Assembly: GCA_965217685.1 (NCBI GenBank)
Contig: CBDCIZ010000003.1
Location: 2,480,001-2,544,000, forward strand
Source of the DNA: Aurantimonas sp965217685
GTDB lineage: Bacteria; Pseudomonadota; Alphaproteobacteria; Rhizobiales; Rhizobiaceae
Direction: 5' to 3'
Length of the DNA stretch: 64,000 bases
In this document: positions 35,632 through 43,980 of the stretch, piece after piece
Position numbering within the stretch: the first letter of the stretch is position 1
How the letters are laid out: every line of letters begins with the position of its first letter
The notes under the pieces: model-generated
The model's database searches: none
What the model was told of the DNA's origin: nothing
The model's input: the letters and a program-made list of their open reading frames with translations, nothing else
Translations under genes and position numbers: made by a program

Positions 35632-37071
35632 ATGAATTCGTCCCGGCTTTCGACCGTCGGCCTGCCGATCCTGACGCTTTTCGTTTTCATCGCGGTCTCG
35701 TCCGTGCTGCGGCCGGTGATCTGGCCGGACGAAGCGCGCTATCTCACCGTGTCGTGGGAAATGTGGGTGCGGCACGACTTCATCGTGCCGACCGTTAATT
35801 TCGATCTCTACCACCACAAGCCGCCGCTGCTCTTCTGGGTGATCGACCTGTTCTGGTCGGTCTTCGGCGTCTCACGGTTTGGCGCGCTCGGAGCGATCTT
35901 CGCGATCTCCTCGACGGCGATCCTGCTGACCCGCCGGCTTGCCGGGGAGCTTTATCCGGGCGAGTCCGAAATTGCCGACCGGATCGCCTGGGCGATGCTC
36001 GGCAACGTCGTCTTCGTCATCTATAGCGGCCAGATCCTCTTCGATCTGCTTTTGACCGCCTGCGTGCTCGGCGCCTTGATCACTCTCCTCGTCCATGCAC
36101 GCTCGCCGCGAGAGGGAAGCCTCCAGCGCATTGCCGTCATGGGCCTTTCGATCGGGCTCGGCGTCCTCGCCAAGGGGCCGGTGGTATTGATTTTCATCCT
36201 GTGGCCGGTCGCGACCTATCCGCTGTGGCGCGGCGAGCGCCATGTCATATCGGCCGGACGACTGTGGGCAACGACAGGGCTGGCCATTCTCGTCGCTCTC
36301 GTTCCGATCGCCGCCTGGATCGTGCCGGCGCTGGTCGAGACCGGCGGCGAATTCGGCCGGGCGCTGATCTGGCAGCAGACCGCGGGGCGCATCTCGGGCA
36401 CGCTCGCCAACAGCCACGCCCGTCCGTTCTGGTTCTACCTGCCGCTGCTGCCGATCTTCGCCATGCCCTGGATCTTTTCGCCCTATGTCTGGCGGGCCCA
36501 TCGCGGCGCTCTTTCGAATTTAGGCGATCGCCTGCGCGCGGCCTGGCGCCGGGAATGGGCGCTGCGCTTCCTGGCGTATTGGATGGTGCCGGCGATCGCC
36601 ACCTTCAGCCTCGTTGGTGGCAAGCAGCCGCATTATCTCGTGCCGATCCTGCCCGGCGCCGTTGTGCTCAGCGCGGCTTTGATGCGGACCATCAAGCCGC
36701 ATCTGATCAGGCTCGGTGCGCTGATAACGCTCGGTCTCGGCATCGGGGCCCAGGTCGTCGCGGCGTTCACGATCTTTCACACCTACGATCTGGCACCTGT
36801 CGTCGAGCGCATCCAAGCGCATGAAGGTCCGGTCGCCTTTCTCGGCGACTATCAGGGCGAATTCGGCTTTCTCGGACGCCTGAGACAGCCTTTGACCGTT
36901 ATCGGCAAAACGGCGGCCTCCGGCTGGCTGAACGCGAATCCATCCGGCATGCTCGTCGACCTCGACCACAAGCGCAAGACTTCCGTGCCGGGCCGAATCG
37001 TCTACGAGGAGACGTCGCCCGTCAACCGTTCCATGGCCATAAGCGTTGGTGCTGCGGCGTCGGACCGGTGA
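35632..37071 (+). CDS. ArnT/PMT-like GT-C glycosyltransferase
   Basis: 479-aa polytopic protein of the GT39/ArnT family. The conserved acidic pair occurs in the first periplasmic loop (VIWPDEARYLTVSWEMWV), followed by YHHKPPLLFWVID and multiple transmembrane helices. Such enzymes transfer a sugar from an undecaprenyl-phosphate carrier to lipid A, protein or glycan in the periplasm. The polyprenyl-P GT2 at 23195 is a candidate partner. The start at 35632 is preferred; a GTG at 35620 is alternative. Confidence 0.85.
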   Translation: MNSSRLSTVGLPILTLFVFIAVSSVLRPVIWPDEARYLTVSWEMWVRHDFIVPTVNFDLYHHKPPLLFWVIDLFWSVFGVSRFGALGAIFAISSTAILLTRRLAGELYPGESEIADRIAWAMLGNVVFVIYSGQILFDLLLTACVLGALITLLVHARSPREGSLQRIAVMGLSIGLGVLAKGPVVLIFILWPVATYPLWRGERHVISAGRLWATTGLAILVALVPIAAWIVPALVETGGEFGRALIWQQTAGRISGTLANSHARPFWFYLPLLPIFAMPWIFSPYVWRAHRGALSNLGDRLRAAWRREWALRFLAYWMVPAIATFSLVGGKQPHYLVPILPGAVVLSAALMRTIKPHLIRLGALITLGLGIGAQVVAAFTIFHTYDLAPVVERIQAHEGPVAFLGDYQGEFGFLGRLRQPLTVIGKTAASGWLNANPSGMLVDLDHKRKTSVPGRIVYEETSPVNRSMAISVGAAASDR

Positions 37072-37078
37072 CGGCGCA

Positions 37079-37930
37079 ATGAGCGTTCTCCCGATCCCGA
37101 TCGAGCGCCCGGACGATCCGCGCATCGCCGTCTTCCGCGACATCCGCGAGCGCGATCTGGCCGGGCGGTCTGGCTTCATCGCCGAGGGCGCGGTGGTGCT
37201 CGACCTGCTGCTTGCGTCGAAGCGGTTTCGCCCGACGGCTCTGCTGATCCTGCGCAACCGGCTTGCAGGCGTGGCCGAGCGCTTGAAGTCGCTGGCCGAA
37301 GCGGTGCCGGTCTACGTCGCGGACCGGGACTGCTTCGACCAGATTGCCGGTTTTCCGGTGCATCGCGGCATTCTGGCCCATGGCGAGGCGGTGGAGGACT
37401 TGCCTCTTGCCGGAGAACTGCTCGAGGCGGTTCGCGGGTCGCGGAAGACTATCGTGGTTGCGGTCGGCATCGCCAATCATGACAATCTCGGCGCGATCTT
37501 CAGAAACGCGGCGGCCCTGGATGCGGGGGCCGTCCTTCTCGACGCGACCTCCTGTCATCCGCTCTACCGGAAGGCGCTGCGGGTCTCGGTCGGATCGATT
37601 CTTACGGTGCCATGGGCGAGGGGAGGAACGGCAGTCGAGCTTGTGGAGACGACCCTGGCGAACGGCTATCGGCCGATCGCGCTTTCGCCGTCCGGAACGG
37701 ACGGCTTGGAGACGCTGGTCGTTTGCGACGTTTCCCGCCCGGTGGCCCTGTTTCTGGGGGCCGAGGGACCCGGCTTGCCTGAGGATGTGATGGCGCGCAT
37801 GGCGCGTATTCGCATCGAGATGGCGCCGGGACTGGACAGCCTGAACGTCGCGACTTCGGCGGCGATTGTCCTGCATTGGCTCTACGCCCGATCGAAACCG
37901 GCCTGTGCGGTGGCATCGCGGCGCGATTGA
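37079..37930 (+). CDS. TrmH/SpoU-family RNA 2'-O-methyltransferase
   Basis: 283-aa SPOUT methyltransferase. It carries the three family motifs: NHDNLGAIFRNAAALDAGAVLL, LFLGAEGPGLPEDVM and LDSLNVATSAAIVLH, after an N-terminal RNA-binding (SpoU_sub_bind-like) region. Modifies a ribose 2'-OH of rRNA or tRNA; the site is not assignable. It begins 7 bp after the GT39 gene but is probably housekeeping. Confidence 0.92.
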   Translation: MSVLPIPIERPDDPRIAVFRDIRERDLAGRSGFIAEGAVVLDLLLASKRFRPTALLILRNRLAGVAERLKSLAEAVPVYVADRDCFDQIAGFPVHRGILAHGEAVEDLPLAGELLEAVRGSRKTIVVAVGIANHDNLGAIFRNAAALDAGAVLLDATSCHPLYRKALRVSVGSILTVPWARGGTAVELVETTLANGYRPIALSPSGTDGLETLVVCDVSRPVALFLGAEGPGLPEDVMARMARIRIEMAPGLDSLNVATSAAIVLHWLYARSKPACAVASRRD

Positions 37931-37945
37931 CCGGTGCGGGCGCGT

Positions 37946-39445
37946 CTATTCGGCGACGTCGGCTTCGCTCCGCATCACCCGCACCCGATCCGCGAGGGTC
38001 TGGCGCTCGCGGGGGCGCGACAGCGACGAAAACGACTGATCCGCGCTCAGGATCGTCTCGATCGGGGAGGCCTTGCCCTCGATTTTGGCCGCCGTGTCGA
38101 TCACCCGCGCGGCGAGATCGACGATGCGCTGGCGCAGGGTCTCGTCGTCGACATCGTCGGTGCCGAGCGGATGGTCGGGCAATTGCAACGCTTCGCGCAG
38201 GCGCCTGGCGATCGGTGCCGGGGCCGCTGGCGAAGAGGCGGCATCTGCGGGACCAGTCGCGGACCCGGCCTCCGTTTCCAGCGGAAGTCCATCCGCGGCG
38301 ATCAAGTTCGCGCCGGCCTTGTGGCTCTTCGTCGCCGGCACGGATGCGGCAGAGCCCGCGCTCGGCCCGGATGACATGGCTGGCCTGTCGGCTTGTGCTT
38401 GCGGCCGCTTCAGCGCTCCGCGAATGCGGCTCGCAAAGAGGCTGGAAAAGCTCTTGACCGGAGCGTCTGCGCTGGTTTTCGGTAGCCTCCTCGGGGAGGG
38501 ATAGTCTGCCCTTGCGAGCGGCTGTGCGAGGGGCCGCGAGCTTTCCGCTTCCGGTTCGACGATAGCGTCCGTCGCGGGCCTCTCCGCGTTGTCAGGCCGA
38601 TTTGCGTCGTAGTCGCTATTGCCGGATGGCCCGGGAGCCGACTCGCCGCGTTTCGTGGTGCCGGTGGCATCCGCGACATCGTTCGGCTGTTCGGTGTTCG
38701 GGCTTTCCGGCTCCTCGGCCCGTGTTTGCGGCCCGCCGGCGCCGGCCGTAGCCGTCGCGACGCCCGCCAGCAGGTCGAGAATGGTCGCGTCGCGCTCGCG
38801 GACCGTCGACTGCTCCTGGCGAAGGCCGGTGCGCAGTGTGTCGATTTCAGTCGTGAGCGCCGTGATCGTCTTTTGCATCCCGACCCGGCTTGGGCGGTTG
38901 CCGACGGCGTCGTCGCTGAGATCGTCGGTGTCGAAGCCCGTGTCGACCCCATCGCGTTCCGCGCGGTCGACAAGGACTCGGAATTTTCGCGCCAACGCGT
39001 CGAGCTCCTCGCTGCGAAGGTCGAAATCGTGGCGCGTCTCGTGCAGTTCGGCTTCAAGCTTGTCGAACTCGTTCTCGCGGAACTCCAGCGTCTCGGCGAC
39101 TTCCTCGAAGGCGGCCTTATGCTCGGTCAGAAGTGTGATCAGCGCACTGTTGCGCTCACGCAGCCCGGCGTTTTCCAGCGATATGCGCCCGGCATCGGCG
39201 CGCTCTTGTGCGGCGCGCTCGACGGCGGCGGTCGCGTCCATCTCGCGGGTCCGCGTCTCGATGGCGGTGGCGGCCCGCACATGGTCGTAGCTGGCGCGGA
39301 TTTCGTTGACGCTGGTCGGGATCGTCGCTTCGAACTCGCGGCGCGCCATACGGCGCGAGCGGCGCCAGACGAGCGGCGAGAGCAGCAACGCCAGGAGCAA
39401 GGCAAGACAGAAGCCGAAGAGGAAGGTGAGGCCAGTCGCGATCAT
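37946..39445 (-). CDS. Membrane-anchored coiled-coil protein, unknown function
   Basis: 499 aa. A single N-terminal transmembrane helix (MIATGLTFLFGFCLALLLALLLSPLVW) is followed by RRSRR and a long charged coiled coil (about residues 45-250). Then comes a low-complexity acidic/Pro-Ser linker (about 255-400) and a C-terminal helical segment (PIARRLREALQLPDHPLG... IVDLAARVIDTAAKIEG). The architecture suggests a cytoplasmic scaffold tethered to the membrane. Not recognised as a named family; conserved hypothetical proteins of this sort occur in Rhizobiales. Confidence 0.75.
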   Translation of the reverse strand: MIATGLTFLFGFCLALLLALLLSPLVWRRSRRMARREFEATIPTSVNEIRASYDHVRAATAIETRTREMDATAAVERAAQERADAGRISLENAGLRERNSALITLLTEHKAAFEEVAETLEFRENEFDKLEAELHETRHDFDLRSEELDALARKFRVLVDRAERDGVDTGFDTDDLSDDAVGNRPSRVGMQKTITALTTEIDTLRTGLRQEQSTVRERDATILDLLAGVATATAGAGGPQTRAEEPESPNTEQPNDVADATGTTKRGESAPGPSGNSDYDANRPDNAERPATDAIVEPEAESSRPLAQPLARADYPSPRRLPKTSADAPVKSFSSLFASRIRGALKRPQAQADRPAMSSGPSAGSAASVPATKSHKAGANLIAADGLPLETEAGSATGPADAASSPAAPAPIARRLREALQLPDHPLGTDDVDDETLRQRIVDLAARVIDTAAKIEGKASPIETILSADQSFSSLSRPRERQTLADRVRVMRSEADVAE

Positions 39446-39795
39446 GAAACCCTGCGTTCGTTGCGGCCTCGCTGTCGGCGAACGATCATCGTTCCCGTCC
39501 ACACTTGCCCGTTGCCACGCCCCTCGGGTCCATACTAGCGCAGTGCGCGACGAAGCGAAAAGAGCCATTTGCGCATCGTGGCGTGCGGATGGTTAGCGGC
39601 GGCCGTCGAGAAAGCGCTGATGCGCCATTGCAACGGGTTCCGCTGCCGGGTCGGCGACATCGTGCAATCCGCTTCGAAAAGCCCCCGAGCAACATGCGTA
39701 GGGGGCGATGATAGGCTCAAACGCGTCGACCCCGCCGCCTCATGAGGCGACAGGGTCGAGATGAATGTCTTGAAAACCGCGGCGTCTGTGGCGCC
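39446..39795. other. Spacer between coiled-coil gene and eipA
   Basis: 350 bp without a credible gene. It contains the eipA-proximal hairpin annotated separately and presumably the promoter of the coiled-coil protein gene. Confidence 0.35.
39727..39758 (-). terminator. Hairpin downstream of eipA
   Basis: Outer arms CGACCC (39727-39732) and GGGTCG (39753-39758) enclose the palindrome CGCCTCATGAGGCG (39736-39749), with 3-nt internal loops. It begins about 37 nt past the eipA stop and is followed by a short T-containing stretch on the minus strand. Probable terminator of eipA. Confidence 0.5.
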
Positions 39796-40398
39796 TCAGA
39801 ACGGGTTCCAGGTCGGCATCGGCGTCAACTTGAGATAGCCGAGATTGAGACCCAGCCGCGCGCCGAGGCCGGTCTTCACGGGCACCAGTACGATGTCGTC
39901 GCGCTTGAGAACCGTCATGCCGAGACCGCCGACCAGATAGGCGCTGCCGCTGACCCCGCCGAAGCGGCCGTAGATGCCCTCGACCGACGGCAAATTGTAG
40001 ACCAGCATCATGGTGCGTGCGCCGTCGCCGCCGACATCGAAGCCGAGCGACGGGCCCTGCCAGAAGATGCGGTGCTGGCCGGCATTCTTGGTGAAGAGCG
40101 TGCCCTCGCCGAAGCGGAGTCCGCCGAAGAAGGCGCCGGCGGCTTCCTCGCCGAGGATATAACCGTTCGGCAGGCCGAATTGCTGGAACGCCTGCTCGAT
40201 CACCTGGGCGAGGCTGCCGGAGGTGGTGCCGAAGAACTGGTGACCGGTCGTCACCACCTCGTCGATGTTGTAGCCGCTGGCGTTCTGCTGCATTTGCTGG
40301 GCCTGCGCCGCGACCGGGACGAAGGCGCCGCCAGCCAGCCCGACGAGGGTCGCCGCCGCGACGACCAGGCCGCGAAGCGACCGCATGGTTCTGCGCAT
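39796..40398 (-). CDS. eipA: DUF1134 / EipA-family envelope protein
   Basis: 200 aa. A signal peptide (LRGLVVAAATLVGLAGGAFVPVAAQAQ) precedes the compact DUF1134 domain: GHQFFGTTSGSLAQVIEQAFQQFGLPNGYILGEEAAGAFFGGLRFGEGTLF and SLGFDVGGDGARTMMLVYNL, ending in LGYLKLTPMPTWNPF. In Brucella EipA is a periplasmic beta-barrel protein needed for envelope integrity and is CtrA-regulated. Start at 40398 with a strong AGGAGG 9 nt upstream. Transcribed divergently from chpT. Confidence 0.9.
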   Translation of the reverse strand: MRRTMRSLRGLVVAAATLVGLAGGAFVPVAAQAQQMQQNASGYNIDEVVTTGHQFFGTTSGSLAQVIEQAFQQFGLPNGYILGEEAAGAFFGGLRFGEGTLFTKNAGQHRIFWQGPSLGFDVGGDGARTMMLVYNLPSVEGIYGRFGGVSGSAYLVGGLGMTVLKRDDIVLVPVKTGLGARLGLNLGYLKLTPMPTWNPF

Positions 40399-40658
40399 GT
40401 TCGAAATCCTCCTGACAAGGCCGTCTGTGCGGGCAGCCATCGGGACCGACGCGCCCGCCTGGCCGAATGATCCTTGTCGCATTTGAACAAAATAGGGTTT
40501 GCAAACCCCTAACGCGTCCGAAAATCGCTGAACGGGTGCACCAGGGGCCGTCGTCCTCGGTTGACGGATTCGAGCGGTGAACCCATTGTCCGTCTCAAAA
40601 TGGAACGGTCGATTCGCGGCCGATCCGGTTATCGTCCAGACCAACGGATTTCGCGATC

Positions 40659-41285
40659 ATGACGACCCTTCCCGAGCTTTCGGCCGCGGATCTGGCCGCG
40701 CTCCTGTCGAGCAAGCTGTGCCACGACATCATCTCGCCGGTCTTCGGAATCCAGAGCGGGCTTGAACTGCTCGACGAGATGCCGAACGACGCCGAATCCA
40801 TGGAACTGGTGCGCCACTCGCTGAAGTCGGCGGTTGCCAAGCTGCAATTTGCCCGCATCGCCTTCGGTGCTGCCGGTTCGCAGACGGCCACGATCGACCT
40901 CAACGATGCCAAGACCGTCGCCATGGGCTATATGGAGCACGAGAAGGCGGCGCTCAGCTGGGACGGCGAGCCAGGTTACGTCGTCAAGAACTTCGCCAAG
41001 ATCGTGCTGAATCTCGTCGTCATGGCGAGCGCGACGGTTAGCCGGGGCGGTGAAGTAAAGGTCAATATCGCGGCGATCGATCCGCCGAAGGCAACCGTGA
41101 CCGCCAACGCCACGAAAATTCGCATGCAGCCGAAGGTGGTATCGTTGTTCGACGGCTGCGCCGAAGGCGAAACCGTCGACGCCCAGGCGATCCAGCCTTA
41201 CTATACCCTGTTCCTCGCCAGGGAGACCGGACTGACGGTCACCTACGAGAAGGACGAAACCTCGCTCACCTTCAAGGTCGCCTGA
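40659..41285 (+). CDS. chpT: Histidine phosphotransferase ChpT
   Basis: 208-aa phosphotransfer protein that passes phosphate from CckA to CtrA and CpdR. The dimerisation/HPt helix carries SSKLCHDIISPVFGIQSGLELL with the phospho-His at position 22, followed by a degenerate HATPase-like C-terminal domain. Location about 1 kb from ctrA fits the conserved cell-cycle neighbourhood of Hyphomicrobiales. Confidence 0.92.
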   Translation: MTTLPELSAADLAALLSSKLCHDIISPVFGIQSGLELLDEMPNDAESMELVRHSLKSAVAKLQFARIAFGAAGSQTATIDLNDAKTVAMGYMEHEKAALSWDGEPGYVVKNFAKIVLNLVVMASATVSRGGEVKVNIAAIDPPKATVTANATKIRMQPKVVSLFDGCAEGETVDAQAIQPYYTLFLARETGLTVTYEKDETSLTFKVA

Positions 41286-41604
41286 CGCCAGTCCTCGTTC
41301 AAGCCTCGTGCCCGTCGGTGCTGGCGCTACGTCGCCGGCGCCGGCTTTGCATGCCGCACGGTCGAGACGGCGATCATTGCAATGCGTGTGATTTTACGGA
41401 AAATTACCGCTCTTCGTCAACGAAGCAGCAAGCAGCGGCATGCTACCTTTGGTGGCCCGAAGCCTCTGGCTTGGCGTTCCTGTTCACTTCTGCCGACGCG
41501 GCCCGGAGCCGACCAGGCCGAAACTGTCCCGAAGAGCGCCGCTTCGGCTATGGTCGGGCGACGCCCGGAACGGAACGGGCTGGTTGGGGAAGGGAAGCGG
41601 GTCC
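41286..41604. other. Non-coding spacer, 319 bp
   Basis: Between chpT and the receiver gene. No reading frame with coding character, no clear hairpin recognised. Confidence 0.35.
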
Positions 41605-41985
41605 ATGAACACATGCCTGTTCGTCGACGAGGCGCCGGTGATCCGCAAGGTGGCAACGCGGATCCTGCTGCATTACGGCTTGACGATCCATGCGGTCGCG
41701 ACGCCTGACGAGGCGCGGGCCTATCTGCAGGAAAACGGTCTGCCCACCATAGCCCTGATCGCCGCCTCGGCGGCCGACACGGGCGGTCTCGACCTCGTGC
41801 GCGAAATCTGTCGGTCGATAAAGGCCAGGGAATGTGCCGTTCTTGCCACCATCGTCGAGACCAATCTCGGGCTGATGACGCGGCTGAAGCGCGCTGGCGC
41901 AATGGGCTATGTGTTGAAGCCGTTCGATCGCGAGACCCTCGGGCAGGCGATCCGCCCCTATCTTCCGTCCGCCGAAGCAGCCTGA
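41605..41985 (+). CDS. Stand-alone receiver-like protein lacking phospho-Asp
   Basis: 126-aa CheY-like fold. Conserved positions present are the acidic pair D8/E9, T82 and K105 (in YVLKPFD). The residue aligning with the phospho-acceptor Asp at the end of beta-3 is Ala53 (LIAASAADTGG in place of LLDxxMPxxDG), so it is probably a pseudo-receiver. It sits between chpT and ctrA, suggesting a phosphorylation-independent role near the CckA-ChpT-CtrA pathway; this is inference. Convergent with ctrA across a strong terminator. Confidence 0.85.
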   Translation: MNTCLFVDEAPVIRKVATRILLHYGLTIHAVATPDEARAYLQENGLPTIALIAASAADTGGLDLVREICRSIKARECAVLATIVETNLGLMTRLKRAGAMGYVLKPFDRETLGQAIRPYLPSAEAA

Positions 41986-42110
41986 TTTTCGCAGCGAACG
42001 CTCGGACACTTGCCGGACCGGCAACCCTCGCGCTCCGCATTCCCACCATAAGGAGGGGCTCCACTCCATCGAGGATTCCGCTCGACCTTGTCCCCTGGAC
42101 TTTACTTGCC

Positions 42111-42156
42111 AAACGAAAACGACCCGCCGGACACACCATGCGGGTCGTTTTCGTTT
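42111..42156. terminator. Bidirectional terminator between receiver gene and ctrA
   Basis: Perfect 17-bp stem (42111-42127 with 42140-42156; arm AAACGAAAACGACCCGC) and a 12-nt loop. The arms begin with A-rich and end with T-rich sequence, so the hairpin carries a U-tract in both directions. It serves the convergent receiver-like gene and ctrA. Confidence 0.9.
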
Positions 42157-42208
42157 TTAGTATTGGACGCGAACCGCGTTGGCCGCGGTTGCGCCGGAGG
42201 TCCGGCGA

Positions 42209-42898
42209 TCAGGCGGCGTTCTCTTCCGGCTCGCGCAGCACGTAGCCGCGACCCCAGACGGTCTCGATGTAGTTCTTGCCCTCGGTCGCGGTCGCCAGCT
42301 TCTTGCGCAGCTTGCAGATGAAGACGTCGATGATTTTCAGCTCCGGCTCGTCCATGCCGCCATAGAGATGGTTGAGGAACATCTCCTTTGTCAGCGTCGT
42401 GCCCTTGCGCAGCGAGAGCAGCTCGAGCATGGCGTATTCCTTGCCCGTCAGGTGGACGCGCTGCTTGTTGACCTCGACCGTCTTGGCGTCGAGGTTCACG
42501 GTCAGGTCGCCAGTGTTGATGACCGACTGGGCATGACCCTTGGAGCGGCGGACGATCGCATGGATGCGGGCGATCAGCTCGTCCTTGTGGAATGGCTTGG
42601 TCATGTAATCGTCGGCGCCGAAGCCCAGGCCGCGGACCTTGTCCTCGATGCCGGCCATGCCGGAAAGGATCAGGATCGGTGTCTTGACCTTCGACAGGCG
42701 CAGCGTTCGCAGCACCTCGTAACCGGACATGTCCGGCAGGTTGAGATCGAGCAGGATCAGATCGTAGTCGTAGAGCTTGCCGAGATCGACGCCCTCTTCC
42801 CCGAGGTCGGTCGTGTACACGTTGAAGCTTTCCGACTTCAGCATGAGCTCGATGCTCTGTGCGACCGCGCTGTCGTCTTCGATCAAAAGAACGCGCAT
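42209..42898 (-). CDS. ctrA: Cell-cycle response regulator CtrA
   Basis: 229-aa OmpR/PhoB-type regulator. Receiver domain MRVLLIEDDSAVAQSIELMLKSE with phospho-acceptor Asp51 in LILLDLNLPDMSGYE and K in MTKPFHKDEL. The DNA-binding wing domain includes HLTGKEYAMLELLSLRKGTTLTKEMFLNHLYGGMDEPELKIIDVFICKLRKKL. Essential master regulator of replication, division and motility in this group. The upstream region holds near-consensus CtrA boxes, consistent with autoregulation. Confidence 0.97.
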   Translation of the reverse strand: MRVLLIEDDSAVAQSIELMLKSESFNVYTTDLGEEGVDLGKLYDYDLILLDLNLPDMSGYEVLRTLRLSKVKTPILILSGMAGIEDKVRGLGFGADDYMTKPFHKDELIARIHAIVRRSKGHAQSVINTGDLTVNLDAKTVEVNKQRVHLTGKEYAMLELLSLRKGTTLTKEMFLNHLYGGMDEPELKIIDVFICKLRKKLATATEGKNYIETVWGRGYVLREPEENAA

Positions 42899-43124
42899 CA
42901 GGATTTCCTCTCAGCCGGCGTTGCCGAAATCGGGCGTTCGGCATGCTCTCGGTGGTCTAAAGTTCGTCCAAAAAATGGCACGAAGTGGTTAACAAATTGC
43001 TCTTTGGTCCTTCATGGACCGCTCGCCGCAGGGGATCTTGCGGCTGCGATAGAAGACGGGTGGCTTTGCGGCTCTGACGACCCGGTCCGGTTTCGAACGC
43101 ATCCGGCGAACCTGTCAGTTCCGG

Positions 43125-43139
43125 TTTACCCGGTCTTAA
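43125..43139. promoter_or_regulatory. Candidate CtrA box 1
   Basis: TTTA-N7-TTAA, one mismatch to the CtrA consensus TTAA-N7-TTAA, in the divergent ctrA-fliJ spacer, 136 bp before the fliJ start. Confidence 0.5.
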
Positions 43140-43168
43140 ATCCTCGTCCCTATGATTAACATTGCGCG

Positions 43169-43183
43169 TAAACAGACGGTTAA
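43169..43183. promoter_or_regulatory. Candidate CtrA box 2
   Basis: TAAA-N7-TTAA, a near match to TTAA-N7-TTAA; another TTAA half-site lies at 43156-43159. The cluster of half-sites in a GC-rich background argues for real CtrA binding controlling fliJ and/or ctrA. Confidence 0.5.
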
Positions 43184-43274
43184 AAACGGGATAGCCCACG
43201 AGGCTTGCCCGAAGCCCGTCCACCGCATTTGTAAAGATGCTCCCTTCGCGGAGCCGCCAGCTGGAGTATCGGGT

Positions 43275-43643
43275 ATGAAGCGGGACAATTTGGTGCGACT
43301 GACGCGATTCAAGGTCATCGAAAAGCGTCGGCAGGTCGAGCAACTCGAGCTGATGATGGACGAATTCGCCCGCATGGCAGCCGAACTCGACACGCAGATT
43401 TCCAACGAAGAGAAGAAGTCGGGCATCACCGATTCCAACCACTTCGCCTACCCGACCTTCGCCAAGGCGGCGCGCACGCGTCGCGACAATCTGACGAATT
43501 CCGTCAAGGACCTCAAAGTCCAGATCAACGCGGCGCGCTTGTCTTTCGAGGAAGCGGAGGCCGAACTTCTCCATGCCGAGAAGCTGGAGCGTCGTGAAGC
43601 GCCGCGCGACGAATTCGAGGAACGCCGCGAAGCCCTTGCCTGA
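43275..43643 (+). CDS. fliJ: FliJ-family flagellar export chaperone-like protein
   Basis: 122 aa, almost entirely charged helical coiled coil (RLTRFKVIEKRRQVEQLELMMDEFARMAAELDTQI... FEEAEAELLHAEKLERR), as in FliJ, which helps the flagellar type III export ATPase. The start at 43275 (MKRDNLVRLTRF) has GGAG upstream; longer in-frame alternatives would run into the CtrA boxes. A fliJ-like gene divergent from ctrA is a known arrangement in Rhizobiales. Confidence 0.8.
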   Translation: MKRDNLVRLTRFKVIEKRRQVEQLELMMDEFARMAAELDTQISNEEKKSGITDSNHFAYPTFAKAARTRRDNLTNSVKDLKVQINAARLSFEEAEAELLHAEKLERREAPRDEFEERREALA

Positions 43644-43980
43644 GGCGGGAGGCCGCAGGCGGGTAGATATGACGGGTGGATATGACCGATTGCTCGTCAG
43701 GTCCTGACGGACGCGGCCGCCAGCATGCGAAACGTCGACGTCACGGGAACCGCGAGCGACGATGGAACCGCACCGGGGGAACGGACGAGCCGCGCTACCC
43801 TTTAGCGTGATCGCGGTTGCGAATCGGTTCGGCTTTACACTTTCGTTGTCACTCCAGATTGCATAGGCTCGACCCGTGCGTGAGCTCGGGGGTGGCGATG
43901 TCCGGTCGGCTATGGGGTCTGATGGCATGTCGGCGCGTGGCATGGCGGTGACGGTGGGTCGACGGCGGTGTGCGCAGGCT
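43644..43980. other. Spacer upstream of barrel-like protein gene
   Basis: 337 bp, depending on which start the next gene uses. Short direct repeats (GATATGAC twice near 43,668-43,686) but no recognisable gene. Confidence 0.3.
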
